Shown: positions 37,560 through 47,605 of the stretch, one piece after another
How positions within the stretch are numbered: position 1 is the first letter of the stretch
Layout: every line of letters starts with the position of its first letter
Source of the DNA: Sphingobium sp. AP49
GTDB taxonomy: Bacteria > Pseudomonadota > Alphaproteobacteria > Sphingomonadales > Sphingomonadaceae
Length of the DNA: 64,000 bases
Direction of reading: 5' to 3'
Assembly (NCBI RefSeq): GCF_000281715.2
Contig: NZ_CP124576.1
Location: forward strand, 3,941,001-4,005,000
The notes under the pieces: model-generated
The model's database searches: none
Told to the model about the DNA's origin: nothing
The model's input: only the letters and a program-made list of their open reading frames with translations
Translations under genes and position numbers: made by a program

Positions 37560-37874
37560 TCACGCATAGCCAAAAGGTTCGGCCGATCGCTTCACATACA
37601 TCGCCTTGCCGTTCGGGCTGACCGATACACCCCAATATAGTGCATCCGTTCGGCCCGGATCGATCGAAATGCGTACATCCTTTCCGGGCAGTTCGACCTG
37701 CACCGGATCATTTCCTGCAGGCAGGTTGAGTTCCAGCGTGTGGGCGAGGCCAAGCTGCGTGCGGGTCTTCACATGATCCAGCCAGTGAACCAGACGATCG
37801 CCCACGGAAATGCGGACGCTATCGTCCTTGAATCCTTCCTGCAGGGCCAGCATGATCTTGCGGTCGTCGGACAT
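37560..37874 (-). CDS. Small beta-rich protein in the YcaO-TfuA cluster, 104 aa
   Basis: The start ATG at 37874 follows AGAAGGA. The product begins MSDDRKIMLALQEGFKDDSV and contains HTLELNLPAGNDPVQVELPG and DALYWGVSVSPNGKAMYVKR, with alternating hydrophobic strands, and ends EPFGYA. It has no signal peptide or Cys. It lies 72 bp after the metalloprotease gene and 100 bp before the 90-aa gene. It could be a second substrate, an inhibitor or chaperone of the protease, or a recognition domain. No family is recognised. Confidence 0.65.
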   Translation of the reverse strand: MSDDRKIMLALQEGFKDDSVRISVGDRLVHWLDHVKTRTQLGLAHTLELNLPAGNDPVQVELPGKDVRISIDPGRTDALYWGVSVSPNGKAMYVKRSAEPFGYA

Positions 37875-37946
37875 TGCGTAATCCTTCTGCTTGAATTGGA
37901 ATCTCCCACCCAGCAGCGCTCAGGCCGCATGGGCGTCGCTGGCTAT

Positions 37947-40178
37947 TCAGATGCTCATGCCATTGGCCTTGTCGGCCAGGATGCGCCTCATATCCTGGCT
38001 AAGCGCGAACCCTCTCAGCGCCTCGGTCGATCGGCTCGTGTCCAATGCCAGCGCACCGTCCTGCACGGCAGGCACAGGCCCGCCGTCGGTCGCCCGGGCG
38101 AGCTTGGGCGCCTCGCGCAGGAAGCGCGTATGGCCGACCGCGTTGACGAGTGCATCGGCACCGCCCTCCGTCGCGATCGCCAGCAAGTGGCGCGCTTCCT
38201 TGAGATCGGCCTGATATACATCGACCCTGCGCGCCCCGGCCGCAGGCGTTTGCCCAGGCTTGGCCGCGTCATCGACCTGCAACAGCTTATATTCGTCAGC
38301 CAGTGGTCCCGCGAGCGCCATGGCGGCCTGCCGGGCTGCGGGATGATGACGCATGCGGGCCGCCGCCTGCAGCACATCCACCACGGCCCCAACGCCGCGT
38401 GTCCCGCTGACGGCCAATACCTGGCCGACCTGGGCGGTGAACATATCCTGGGCCAGCTTCTCCTCGTCCCGATGGAGAGGCGGCTCGACCTTGATCTCCA
38501 GAGCATTGGACAAGACCGACCGGCCGTCGATCACGAGCATGGCCTGCACCAGGTAACGCCCAGGCTCGGCCATGTCCCATCCGTTGCGGCCGGCGCCGAT
38601 CAACAGGCTATCATACAGCGCTTCACCTGGACCCAGGATGATTTCAAGGCTTTCCCCGCAATGGCGGGAATAAGGCGACCACTGACGGGCCGGCCGGCCA
38701 TCCTTTTTGATGATGAGGGTCAGCCCATCCCGTTCAGACAGGCGTGCCGCCGACGCCAGCCTGGGCCGGCCGGCGCGATTGACGAGCGCCATCTCCACGA
38801 CGGGCGGCAGAAGGAAGGGCAGTCGATTGTCCCGGAAATTGGTCGAGAGAGTCAGCGCAAATTCTTCATTCCGATCCATCTCGATCCGTTCAAATCCGTG
38901 ACCATCGAACCAGTCGGCATTCCCCATCTGCACGAACCGATCCGGCGCGTGCCGCATGAACAGCAATTCCGGATCGGAAAAGCGGAACGCGAAATCCGCG
39001 AAAAATGCCGCCTGGCCGCCCGCGACCGCATAGGGATAGTTCATGAAGCTGCGCGCTTCAGGATCGTTGGGGAGCGGAATCCAGGGGGTGCCCAGCGCCG
39101 CCTGCCAGCCATGGGCCAGACTGAAAGCGTGTCCCACCTCATGCGCGGCGGTCCAGAACCGCATACGCTCGATCCAAGCGGCCGCGCCGGGATCTCCCGC
39201 CGGTGGGTTCGCAATGAAAGCATCGGTAAAGATCGCCGTGCCCCGCCGATGATCCGCCCCGATATCATCGAACATGATACCGCCAAGGCTATCGCCCTGA
39301 ACATGGAGCGAGGCGAACAGCACCCACAGCGACCATTGCGGCTTGTCGGCGAAGCGCGACCAATAGATTTGCATCGCATCATGCAATTCCTGATCGGTCC
39401 AGCGCTGATCGGCTCCGCCCGCCCCCAGCGGGATCGTCCCGCCCTGGGGCGATGCACTGATATTGAAGCCGGCACGCCGATAGACGGTCTCCAGACTCAG
39501 CGTCTCCTGCTCCAATGTCGCGGGACGATTGGGATGCCCATGCGTGTCGATTTCCGTCACCCTGGTCGCCCCGGCCACGGTGTCATATTCAAATTCACCA
39601 GGGTGAAAATAGCTGGATGCAAAGTCATAGTGGCGCATGAAGCTGGCGGCACCACCGCCCGAAAAGATCGCTTCGACCTTGCGCTGGACGCTCAGGAGGC
39701 TCTTCGTCACCTTGATCGTGACATGCGTGTGCGGAATGGCATTGCTGTTGCCAGCCTTGAACCAGATTGGCCCGGCATAGCTGTCAGGCCCTGTTTTAGT
39801 CAGCGTGGCTACCCAGTTTGCGACAGGGCCAAACGCCCCGGCACGCGCGCCACTGACGGCCATTTGCGGATAGCGGCCATCAACATCCAGCCGTAACTCC
39901 TCACGCGTGTATAACGTCAACGCATTGATATCGTCATCGAAGATGTCGTCGAGCGGCCAGCGCTGGTCGGCCTCTGCCCAAGGCCTGGAAAGCGGCTGCG
40001 GGATCGGACGCATCGGCGCCCGCATCGACCGGGAGAAGCTGTACAGGCCGCTGGCATGCACCAAAAGCGGAGGAAGGGATGCCGTCTGCAATGACAGGCC
40101 GAGCTCAAAGGGGACGAAATCTGCGGCAGGCAAATCGTCACCGTCAAGATCGGCGGAATCGAAATCGGCTGTCATCAT
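37947..40178 (-). CDS. Metzincin-like zinc metalloprotease of unknown substrate, 743 aa
   Basis: AAGGAGGGA precedes tandem ATGs at 40178 and 40175, giving MMTADFDSADLDGDD. There is no signal peptide; the first 30 residues are very acidic. A domain of unknown type (about 65-240) precedes the zinc site HEVGHAFSLAH (His346, Glu347, His350, His356), and SFMNYPY about 30 residues later resembles the metzincin Met-turn. The usual Gly in the zinc helix is Ser. Beta-sandwich-like and helical regions fill the C-terminal half. It could mature the modified product, or itself be modified. It is in the same transcription unit as YcaO-TfuA. Confidence 0.75.
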   Translation of the reverse strand: MMTADFDSADLDGDDLPAADFVPFELGLSLQTASLPPLLVHASGLYSFSRSMRAPMRPIPQPLSRPWAEADQRWPLDDIFDDDINALTLYTREELRLDVDGRYPQMAVSGARAGAFGPVANWVATLTKTGPDSYAGPIWFKAGNSNAIPHTHVTIKVTKSLLSVQRKVEAIFSGGGAASFMRHYDFASSYFHPGEFEYDTVAGATRVTEIDTHGHPNRPATLEQETLSLETVYRRAGFNISASPQGGTIPLGAGGADQRWTDQELHDAMQIYWSRFADKPQWSLWVLFASLHVQGDSLGGIMFDDIGADHRRGTAIFTDAFIANPPAGDPGAAAWIERMRFWTAAHEVGHAFSLAHGWQAALGTPWIPLPNDPEARSFMNYPYAVAGGQAAFFADFAFRFSDPELLFMRHAPDRFVQMGNADWFDGHGFERIEMDRNEEFALTLSTNFRDNRLPFLLPPVVEMALVNRAGRPRLASAARLSERDGLTLIIKKDGRPARQWSPYSRHCGESLEIILGPGEALYDSLLIGAGRNGWDMAEPGRYLVQAMLVIDGRSVLSNALEIKVEPPLHRDEEKLAQDMFTAQVGQVLAVSGTRGVGAVVDVLQAAARMRHHPAARQAAMALAGPLADEYKLLQVDDAAKPGQTPAAGARRVDVYQADLKEARHLLAIATEGGADALVNAVGHTRFLREAPKLARATDGGPVPAVQDGALALDTSRSTEALRGFALSQDMRRILADKANGMSI

Positions 40179-40273
40179 TCCCTCCTTACGGCGTGCGCCG
40201 CACTCGCAGGACGGGAATGGCATGGTCAGTGTGAGGACAACCGCGAACGCAGCGTGAAAAAAACGTCAATCCG

Positions 40274-41596
40274 TCAGGTCGGGCTGTCCCGGAATATGGA
40301 GCGGCACAGAAAGATCGCCCCGGTCCCGGCCGCCATCGCCGCATGGAGCAGCCAGAATTGCGGTCCCGTCAGTACGGCATAGAAGCCCCCTACCCATCCC
40401 GCGATGATATTGCCGAAGAAGAAAATCAGATAATATAGGCCCATGCCCCGCCCAGCGAGCGACGCCGGCGCAAGCCGCGTGAACATGGCCAGGCTGACCG
40501 GCAGGATGTGAGCGAAGCCGATGCCGTTGAGCAAATGGAAGGATAGCGCCCACAACAGCGAAACCCGTCCATCTGGTCCGGCCAGCGACGCCGCCAATGC
40601 CAGACAGAGCATCCCACCGGTGGAGAAAATCGATCCAATCGCAATCTTGGCCACCTCATCAGGTTCATGGCGGTAACGGCCGTACCAACGATAGAAAAAA
40701 GGCAAACCAGCGAGAAGTGCGAGCCCCAGCCCCGCATCCAGCGCGACCAGCCAACTGGTCGGCATGCGCATGCCGGCAATGCCGAAGGCGAAATGCTGAT
40801 CGCCCCATAACAGATAAGCGTTGAATATCTGATTGTTCGGGACGATTGCCACGGCAAATACCGGAACCAGCAGGATCAGCAGGATCAACCGCCGGCGATC
40901 CTGCCGCATTGGTGCGCCCCTATCTGCCCTTCCCCGCTGATCTCTGCTATCGGCGGGCAGGTAGGTGCGACCGGCCCAATAGATGAGAGTGGCCACCAGC
41001 ATGCCGATCCCCGCGGCGGCGAAGCCATAATGCCAGCCCCAGCGTTCGGCGAGTGTGCCGATCACCAGCGGCGCCGCGATCAGCCCGAGATTGATGCCGA
41101 GATAGTAAAGCTGGAAGGCCCCGGCGCGGCGCTGGTCATGCGGCGCATAGAGCGCGCCCACCTGACTGGCGAGATTGCCCTTGAACATGCCGCTGCCCAG
41201 CACCAGCAACAGCAGGGCGAACAGGAAGGTGGCCTGGATCGCCATCAGGAAATGACCGGCCATCATCGTCAATGCGCCCAGTAGTACCGTACGATGCCGC
41301 CCGAGCAGCCGATCGGCCAGCAGCCCACCCAGGATCGGCGTCACATAAACGCTGGCGAAATAGGTGCCGACGATCGCGGACGCCAGCGGCTGGCCATCCA
41401 GCCCACCATAAAGGCGACGGAAAGCGGCAAAGAAAAGCACGCCATCGCTCTGTCCCGGCTGCAGAAGATGCTTGACCAGATAGAGGGCCAGCAGCGACTG
41501 CATGCCATAATAGGAAAAACGCTCCCATGCCTCGGTAAAGAGCAGATAGGCCAGGCCGCGCGGATGGCCCAGGAAGGCGCGATCGCTCTCGATCAC
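40274..41596 (-). CDS. POT-family (PTR2) proton-dependent oligopeptide transporter
   Basis: This 440-residue membrane protein has the POT signatures: [20 protein letters not shown] in helix 1 (the ExxERFxxYG motif) and [17 protein letters not shown] around helices 4-5, with [17 protein letters not shown]. About twelve to thirteen helices are visible. POT proteins import di- and tripeptides or related compounds with protons. The GTG start at 41596 overlaps the stop of the preceding amidohydrolase (GTGA). It is the second gene of the cluster and suggests peptide import or exchange is part of the system. Confidence 0.9.
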   Translation of the reverse strand: MIESDRAFLGHPRGLAYLLFTEAWERFSYYGMQSLLALYLVKHLLQPGQSDGVLFFAAFRRLYGGLDGQPLASAIVGTYFASVYVTPILGGLLADRLLGRHRTVLLGALTMMAGHFLMAIQATFLFALLLLVLGSGMFKGNLASQVGALYAPHDQRRAGAFQLYYLGINLGLIAAPLVIGTLAERWGWHYGFAAAGIGMLVATLIYWAGRTYLPADSRDQRGRADRGAPMRQDRRRLILLILLVPVFAVAIVPNNQIFNAYLLWGDQHFAFGIAGMRMPTSWLVALDAGLGLALLAGLPFFYRWYGRYRHEPDEVAKIAIGSIFSTGGMLCLALAASLAGPDGRVSLLWALSFHLLNGIGFAHILPVSLAMFTRLAPASLAGRGMGLYYLIFFFGNIIAGWVGGFYAVLTGPQFWLLHAAMAAGTGAIFLCRSIFRDSPT

Positions 41597-42870
41597 GGCT
41601 GCGCGCCCGGCCCCTTGTAGATGACGCCGTCCTTCATCACGAAGCCGACCTGGCGCAGCACGCCGATGCTGCGGGTCGGATCGCCCTCGACCGCGACGAG
41701 ATCGGCCAGCAGACCCGGCTTCACCGCGCCCAGCCGGTCGGCAATCCCGATCAGGACCGCATTACCGCTGGTTGCCGCGACCAGCACATCCAGCGGCGCC
41801 ATGCCGGCGGCGGCCATCAATTCCGCCTCGCGCGCATTGTCGCCATGGGCAAAGACGCCGACATCGCCGCCTACGCACATCGCCACGCCTGCCGCCCGCG
41901 CGCGCGCAAAGGCCTGGCGCGATTCCGTCACTGCGGCGGGCGCGGGTTCACTGCCGTCCCAGCCGCGATAGCGCGCGATGGCATCGGACGCCGCCAAGGT
42001 CGGGCAATAGCCGACAGCATGCGCCTTCATCAGCGCAAAGGTCGCGGCGCTGCCCTCATAGCCATGCTCGATCGTGTCGACCCCGGCCAGGATCGCCCGG
42101 CGCATCCCCTCATCGGTGGCGGCATGGGCCGCGACCTTGCGGCCGGCGCTGTGCGCAGCCTCGATCGCCGTCGCCATTTCCGCCTGGGTGAAGGTCGGCC
42201 GGCTCGGCTCGCCCTTGCCCCAACGATAATCGGCATAGAGTTTCACGACGTCGGCGCCTGCCGCGATCTGCCGCCGCGCCGCCGTCACCAGATCGGGACC
42301 GCCGGCCTCCTCCGCGCCCAGCGGCACGACGACGCCCGGCTCGAAACCGCGCGGGCCATAGGCGCCCGGCGCCACCAGCGCCCGCGTCGCGACCAGCATG
42401 CGCGGCCCCGCTATGATCCCTTGTTCGATCGCCTGCTTGAGGCCGACATCGGCATAGCCCGCCCCTTCGGTGCCCAGGTCGCGCACGGTGGTGAAGCCCG
42501 CCATCAGCGTCGCCCGTGCCGACACCGTAGCCCGTGCGGTGCGCAGCGCCAGCGGCTCGTGCAGCACCTGATCGTCCCAGCTTGTCTCGTTATAGGGGTG
42601 CAGGAAGAGGTGAGAATGCCCCTCGATCAGGCCCGGGAGCAGGGTCTTGCCGGACAGGTCGATGACGGTCGTACCGGAAGGGGCATCGATCCCCGGTCCG
42701 GCGGCCTCGATCCGGTTGCCGCGCACCAGCACCGCCCATCCGCGATGCGACGTCGCGCCATCGAACACGGCATCGGGGCGCAGCAGATAGAGCGCCGGCG
42801 CGGCCTCCTCCGCCCCGGCCGGCATCGGCGCGACGAACAGAAAGGCCAGCAGGATCAAAAGCCTGTGCAT
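41593..42870 (-). CDS. Exported amidohydrolase, prolidase-like (Xaa-dipeptidase type)
   Basis: The chosen ATG at 42870 gives [20 protein letters not shown], a signal peptide; the ATG at 42879 lies almost on the purine tract and is less likely. The 425-residue enzyme has the binuclear-metal barrel motifs: GHSHL (HxH), KLYADYRW (probable carbamylated Lys), [11 protein letters not shown] and DTIEHGYEG, with the final Asp in the CVGGDVG region. Related members cleave Xaa-Pro, Xaa-Arg or Xaa-Lys dipeptides. It is the first gene of the cluster, divergent from the acylase operon. Confidence 0.85.
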   Translation of the reverse strand: MHRLLILLAFLFVAPMPAGAEEAAPALYLLRPDAVFDGATSHRGWAVLVRGNRIEAAGPGIDAPSGTTVIDLSGKTLLPGLIEGHSHLFLHPYNETSWDDQVLHEPLALRTARATVSARATLMAGFTTVRDLGTEGAGYADVGLKQAIEQGIIAGPRMLVATRALVAPGAYGPRGFEPGVVVPLGAEEAGGPDLVTAARRQIAAGADVVKLYADYRWGKGEPSRPTFTQAEMATAIEAAHSAGRKVAAHAATDEGMRRAILAGVDTIEHGYEGSAATFALMKAHAVGYCPTLAASDAIARYRGWDGSEPAPAAVTESRQAFARARAAGVAMCVGGDVGVFAHGDNAREAELMAAAGMAPLDVLVAATSGNAVLIGIADRLGAVKPGLLADLVAVEGDPTRSIGVLRQVGFVMKDGVIYKGPGAQP

Positions 42871-42934
42871 CGATATCATTCCCCTTGGCGGAGGCTGCTT
42901 GCGCCGCCCCGCCCCCTTCACTACTCCCCTCTCT

Positions 42935-45109
42935 ATGACGAAATTCCTGCCGTGCGCCACCTCCCTTGCGGGGGTCCTGGTCGCTCTTGCCGCCTGCCCC
43001 GTTCTTGCCCAATCCCCGTCGGCGCTCTCGCCGGCCAAGGTCACCATCACCCGCGACCAGTGGGGCATCGCCCATGTCCATGGCGCGACCGATGCCGACG
43101 CGGTGTTCGGCATGGTCTATGCCCAGGCCGAAGACGACTTCAACCGCATCGAGACCAATTATCTGGTCAATCTTGGCCGCCTTGCCGAAGCCGAGGGCGA
43201 GAAGGCGATCTGGCAGGATCTGCGCCAGCGCCTGTTCATCGATCCCGCCCGGCTGCAGGCCGATTATGCCCGCAGCCCGGCCTGGCTCAAGAAGCTGATG
43301 CAGGCCTGGGCCGACGGCCTCAATTATTATCTGTCGACCCATCCGATGGTGAAGCCGCGCGTCATCACCCGGTTCGAGCCGTGGATGGCGCTGAGCTTTA
43401 CCGAAGGCAGCATCGGCGGCGATATCGAACGGGTGCCGCTGACCCAGCTACAGGCCTTTTACGAGAAGAAGCCGGTCGCGCTCTCCATGCTGGAACAGGG
43501 CCTGGCCTATCGCGAGCCGCAGGGATCGAACGGCTTTGCCATCGCGCCGTCACGAACGGAAGGCGGCCATGCGCTGCTGATGATCAACCCGCACACCAGC
43601 TTCTTCTTCCGATCCGAACTGCAGATGAGCAGCGACGAGGGGCTGGACGCCTATGGCGCCGTCACATGGGGTCAGTTCTTCATCTATCAGGGCTTCAACC
43701 GTCATATCGGCTGGATGCACACGTCGAGCGGCATCGACAATGTCGACGAATTTGCCGAAACGATCGTGCCGCAGGGCGATCGTCTCTTTTACCGCTATGG
43801 TAAGGAATTGCGCCCGGTCATCGAAAAGACCATCGCCATTTCCTATCGTACCGAAGACGGCAAGCTCACCCAGCGCGCCTTTACCGGCTACTCCACCCAT
43901 CATGGCCCGATCGTCCGGACCGAGGGCGACAAGTGGATTGCCTTCGCGCTGATGAACAAGCCGGTGCCGGCGCTGGAGCAGAGCTATCTGCGCACCAAGA
44001 CCAGCGATTATGCCAGCTTCCTGAAGGTCGCGGAGAATAAGGCGAACAGCAGCAACAACACGCTGCTGGCCGACGACAAGGGCGAGATCGCCTATCTCCA
44101 CCCGCAATTCGTGCCGATCCGCGACGATCGTTTCGATTATACCAAGCCGGTCGACGGCAGCGATCCGGCGACCGACTGGCGCGGGCTGCACGACCTGTCG
44201 AGCCTGCCACAGGCAGTGAACCCCAAGGGCGGCTGGGCGATGAACACCAATAACTGGCCCTGGACCGCGGCCGGTGCGGACAGCCCCAAGCGCGAGGCCT
44301 TTCCCCGCTACATGGACCAGGCCGGCGAAAATCCGCGCGGCCCCCATGCGCAGATCGTCCTGTCGGCCAATGACCGCTTCACCCTCGATAGCCTGATCGG
44401 TGCGGCCTATGATCCCTATCTGACCGGCTTTGCCCGGCTGGTGCCCGGCCTGATCGCCGCGCAGGACAGAGCGCAGGACGGGGCGCCCGATCCCGCGCTG
44501 GCCGACGCGGTGCAGAGCCTGCGCGGTTGGGACTATAAATGGAGCCTGACCTCGACCCAGACCTCGCTCGCGGTGTTCTGGGGCGAGGCGCTGTGGAAGG
44601 CGGTAGCGCCGGCCGCCAAGGAAGCGGGCCTGTCGACCATCGACTATATGGCGACCCGCGCGACCGATGCGCAGAAGCTGGCGGCGCTGCGCGAGGCGGT
44701 CGAGCGGCTGACCGCCGATTTCGGCAGCATCGCCGTGCCCTGGGGCGAGATCAACCGCTACCAGCGCAATGACGGCGCGATCGTCCAGACGTTCGACGAT
44801 GCCAAGCCCAGCACCCCCATCCCCTTTGCCTCGTCGCAATGGGGATCGCTCGCTGCCTTCGGCGCGGTGCGCTATCCGGGGACGAAGCGCTATTATGGCA
44901 CGAAGGGCAACAGCTTCGTCGCGGCGGTCGAGTTCGGGCCGAAGGTCGTCGCCCGCGCGGTCAGCGCCGGCGGCGAGAGCGGCGATCCCAAGTCGCCCCA
45001 TTTCGCCGACCAGGTCGACCTCTATGCCAGGGGCGATCTGCGCCCGGTCTATTTCTACCCCGAAGATATCAAGGCCCATGCCGTCCGCAGCTACCGGCCC
45101 GGCGAATAA
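42935..45109 (+). CDS. Penicillin acylase family N-terminal-nucleophile hydrolase
   Basis: The ATG at 42935 gives a signal peptide ([20 protein letters not shown], ending LAQ); an upstream TTG was rejected. The 724-residue precursor has an alpha chain ([34 protein letters not shown]), the autocleavage site [12 protein letters not shown] with nucleophile Ser198, HTSFFF and the beta chain. Family members cleave the amide of N-acyl compounds such as acyl-homoserine lactones, aculeacin or penicillins. With the downstream hydrolases it may act on N-acyl peptides. The substrate is not determined by sequence. Confidence 0.92.
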   Translation: MTKFLPCATSLAGVLVALAACPVLAQSPSALSPAKVTITRDQWGIAHVHGATDADAVFGMVYAQAEDDFNRIETNYLVNLGRLAEAEGEKAIWQDLRQRLFIDPARLQADYARSPAWLKKLMQAWADGLNYYLSTHPMVKPRVITRFEPWMALSFTEGSIGGDIERVPLTQLQAFYEKKPVALSMLEQGLAYREPQGSNGFAIAPSRTEGGHALLMINPHTSFFFRSELQMSSDEGLDAYGAVTWGQFFIYQGFNRHIGWMHTSSGIDNVDEFAETIVPQGDRLFYRYGKELRPVIEKTIAISYRTEDGKLTQRAFTGYSTHHGPIVRTEGDKWIAFALMNKPVPALEQSYLRTKTSDYASFLKVAENKANSSNNTLLADDKGEIAYLHPQFVPIRDDRFDYTKPVDGSDPATDWRGLHDLSSLPQAVNPKGGWAMNTNNWPWTAAGADSPKREAFPRYMDQAGENPRGPHAQIVLSANDRFTLDSLIGAAYDPYLTGFARLVPGLIAAQDRAQDGAPDPALADAVQSLRGWDYKWSLTSTQTSLAVFWGEALWKAVAPAAKEAGLSTIDYMATRATDAQKLAALREAVERLTADFGSIAVPWGEINRYQRNDGAIVQTFDDAKPSTPIPFASSQWGSLAAFGAVRYPGTKRYYGTKGNSFVAAVEFGPKVVARAVSAGGESGDPKSPHFADQVDLYARGDLRPVYFYPEDIKAHAVRSYRPGE

Positions 45110-45113
45110 GGAC

Positions 45114-46484
45114 ATGATGATGAAGACTGCCCGCCTTGCGGCGCTGATTGCCTGCACCCTGCCCTTCGCCGCGATGGCCCAGCCGCCCAAAGCGGCGGAG
45201 GAAGCCGTGCTCTACAGCGGCGCGACCATCATCGACGGCACCGGCGCGGCGCCGCGCGGCAATCAGGACATGCTGGTGCGCGGCGAGCGGATCGTCGCGC
45301 TGGCGCCGCATGGCAGCCTGCCCGCCGCCGATGTCGCGGGCGCGCGGCAGGTCGATCTGGCCGGCCGCTATGTCATCCCCGGCCTGATCGACAGCCATGT
45401 CCATATGGCAACCCCGCCCAACGCCACCCAAGCCAAGGCGATGCTGCGCCGCAATCTCTATGGCGGGGTGACGGCGGTGCGCGACATGGCCGACGATCTG
45501 CGCTCGGTCGGCGAACTGGCACGCGAGGCACGGATGGCGGAGATTCCTGCGCCCGACATCTATTATGCCGCGATCATGGCCGGCCGCCCCTTCTTCGCCG
45601 ATCCGCGCGTCGCTGCCGCCAGCCAGGGGGTGACGCCGGGCACCGCGCCCTGGATGCAGGCGATCGACGACAAGACCGATCTCAAGGAAGCCATCACCCT
45701 GGCGCGCGGCACATCGGCCAGCGCGATCAAGGTCTATGCCGACCTCACCCCGCGCCAGGTGAAAGCCGTGACCGCCGCCGCCCATCGCCAGCATATGCTG
45801 GTCTGGGCGCATAGTGCAGTCTTCCCCACGCGCCCGGCCGACGTGATCGCCGCCGGGCCGGACGCGATCAGCCATGTCTGCTATCTCGCCTATCAGCGCG
45901 AGCCGGTGATGCTGGCGGCGTATGAGGACCGGACGCCGGTGCATGAAAATCTGCTGGCGCCGGGCGATGATGATCCGGTGATGGCCGACCTGTTCCGCGC
46001 GATGCTGAAACAGGGCACGATCCTCGACGCGACCGGCGCGCTGTTCGTGAAATATGAGGCGAAGCGCAAGGCCGATCCCAAGGCCAAGCCGCTGCGCTGC
46101 ACCGGCGACCTCACCACCCGCCTCACCCGCCAGGCGTGGAAGATGGGCGTCCCCATCTCCACCGGCACCGATTTCGTCGGCGAGGTCGACGAGCAATGGC
46201 CGTCCGTCCATGAGGAACTGTTCTTCCTTGCCCGCAATGTCGGCATGCCGCCGGTCGAGGTTATCCGCGCCGCCACACTGGTCGGCGCGCAGGCCGCGGG
46301 TCAGGGCAAGGAGATGGGATCGATCGAGACGGGCAAGCTCGCCAATTTCGTGGTGCTGAAAAGCGATCCCATCGCCGACATCGCCAATATCCAGACGATC
46401 GAGACGGTGGTGAAGCGCGGCAAGGCCTATGCGCGCACCGCCTATGTACCGGTGACCAAGGAAGAAATGGGGGACGACGAATGA
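45114..46484 (+). CDS. Exported amidohydrolase family protein
   Basis: This 456-residue protein begins with three consecutive Met codons (45114, 45117, 45120) after AAGGA; the third may be the true start. A signal peptide follows (ending AMA-QP). Metal-site motifs are GLIDSHVHM (HxH), SAIKVYADL (Lys), VWAHSAV, ISHVCY and STGTDF. It belongs to the imidazolonepropionase/prolidase-like group, as does the product of 41593, but the two are clearly diverged. It starts 4 bp after the acylase and overlaps the next gene by ATGA. Confidence 0.87.
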   Translation: MMMKTARLAALIACTLPFAAMAQPPKAAEEAVLYSGATIIDGTGAAPRGNQDMLVRGERIVALAPHGSLPAADVAGARQVDLAGRYVIPGLIDSHVHMATPPNATQAKAMLRRNLYGGVTAVRDMADDLRSVGELAREARMAEIPAPDIYYAAIMAGRPFFADPRVAAASQGVTPGTAPWMQAIDDKTDLKEAITLARGTSASAIKVYADLTPRQVKAVTAAAHRQHMLVWAHSAVFPTRPADVIAAGPDAISHVCYLAYQREPVMLAAYEDRTPVHENLLAPGDDDPVMADLFRAMLKQGTILDATGALFVKYEAKRKADPKAKPLRCTGDLTTRLTRQAWKMGVPISTGTDFVGEVDEQWPSVHEELFFLARNVGMPPVEVIRAATLVGAQAAGQGKEMGSIETGKLANFVVLKSDPIADIANIQTIETVVKRGKAYARTAYVPVTKEEMGDDE

Positions 46485-47605
46485 AGCTCGATCGGCGCAA
46501 TTTCATGGGCGTGTCGGCCGCGATGCTGGCGGCGAGCGGCGCGCGCGCGACAGGCGCGGACGCCGACCCGATCAAGGACATGATCGTCATCAATGCGCTC
46601 GGTGGCCTGGGCGATCCCAACCAGCCCGCCGACACGCTGGTCCCGCAGTTCAGCCCGCGCGTGCTGGCGGAAGCCCATGCCTCCGGCCTGACCGCCGTCA
46701 ACATCACCATCGGCTATGTCTCCGGATCGGACGACCCGTTCGTACAGAGCGTGCGCGAAGTCGCAGAAACCGATGCGCAGGTGCGCGCCAACAGCCGCGA
46801 CCTCCTGAAGATCCTGACCGCCGCCGACATCCGCCGCGCCAAGGCGGAGGGCAAGGTCGGCCTGATCTATGGTTTCCAGAATGGCGCGATGATGGGCCAG
46901 GATGCCAGCCGGGTCGACATTTTCGCCAATCTGGGCGTGCGCATCTTCCAGCTAACCTACAATCCCGCCAACCAACTGGGCGACGGGTCAATGGCGCCGG
47001 GCAATCGCGGCCTCACCCCGTTCGGGCGCGAGGTCGTTGCGCGCTGCAATGCGCAGCGGGTGATGGTCGACCTGTCGCACAGCGGCGAGCAGACCTGCCT
47101 GGAGGCCGCACGCATTTCCAAACAGCCAATCTCGATCAATCACACCGGTTGCCGTGCGGTCACCAACCTGCCGCGCAACAAGACCGACGCGGAACTGAAA
47201 CTGGTCGCCGATCGCGGCGGCTTCATCGGCATCTATTTCATGCCCTTCCTCGACCTGTCGGGCCATGCCCGTGCCGAGCATGTCGTCGCCCATATCGACC
47301 ATGCAGTGAAGCTGTGCGGCGAAGATCATGTCGGCATCGGCACCGACGGCACTGTGACGCAGATCGATGACCTCAAGGCCTATGAGGCGGTGCTGGCCAA
47401 GGAGATTGCGCGGCGGCAGGCGGCCGGGATCAGCGCCAAGGGCGAACGGCCCGACACCTATCCCTTCGTCGTCGACCTGCGCGGCCCGGACCAGTTCCGC
47501 AAGCTCGCCGGGCTGCTGCGCGCCAAGGGCTATTCGACGGCCCGTATCGAGAAGATATTGGGCGGCAATTTCCTGACCTATGCCGAGACCATCTGGGGTA
47601 GCTGA
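46481..47605 (+). CDS. Membrane dipeptidase (M19)-like protein lacking some metal ligands
   Basis: This 374-residue protein has an export signal with a twin-Arg-like start (MKLDRRNFMGVSAAMLAASG). It has the M19 barrel: GLIYGFQNGAMMGQD, FANLGVRIFQLTYNPANQLG, DLSHSGEQTCLEA, SINHTGCRAVTNLPRN and GIGTDG. M19 enzymes normally carry HxD near the N-terminus and a Glu in the GxExG strand. Here those places read IVINALGGLGD and FQNG, so three ligands appear substituted while the two later His and the Asp remain. It may bind one metal or have changed chemistry. Its 3' end overlaps the convergent LysR gene. Confidence 0.85.
   Translation: MKLDRRNFMGVSAAMLAASGARATGADADPIKDMIVINALGGLGDPNQPADTLVPQFSPRVLAEAHASGLTAVNITIGYVSGSDDPFVQSVREVAETDAQVRANSRDLLKILTAADIRRAKAEGKVGLIYGFQNGAMMGQDASRVDIFANLGVRIFQLTYNPANQLGDGSMAPGNRGLTPFGREVVARCNAQRVMVDLSHSGEQTCLEAARISKQPISINHTGCRAVTNLPRNKTDAELKLVADRGGFIGIYFMPFLDLSGHARAEHVVAHIDHAVKLCGEDHVGIGTDGTVTQIDDLKAYEAVLAKEIARRQAAGISAKGERPDTYPFVVDLRGPDQFRKLAGLLRAKGYSTARIEKILGGNFLTYAETIWGS

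Noticed and set aside
37740..39896. 718-codon plus-strand open frame opposite the metalloprotease gene
   Set aside because: The minus-strand frame has an AAGGAGG RBS, a zinc-protease motif and operon context; the plus frame has none of these.
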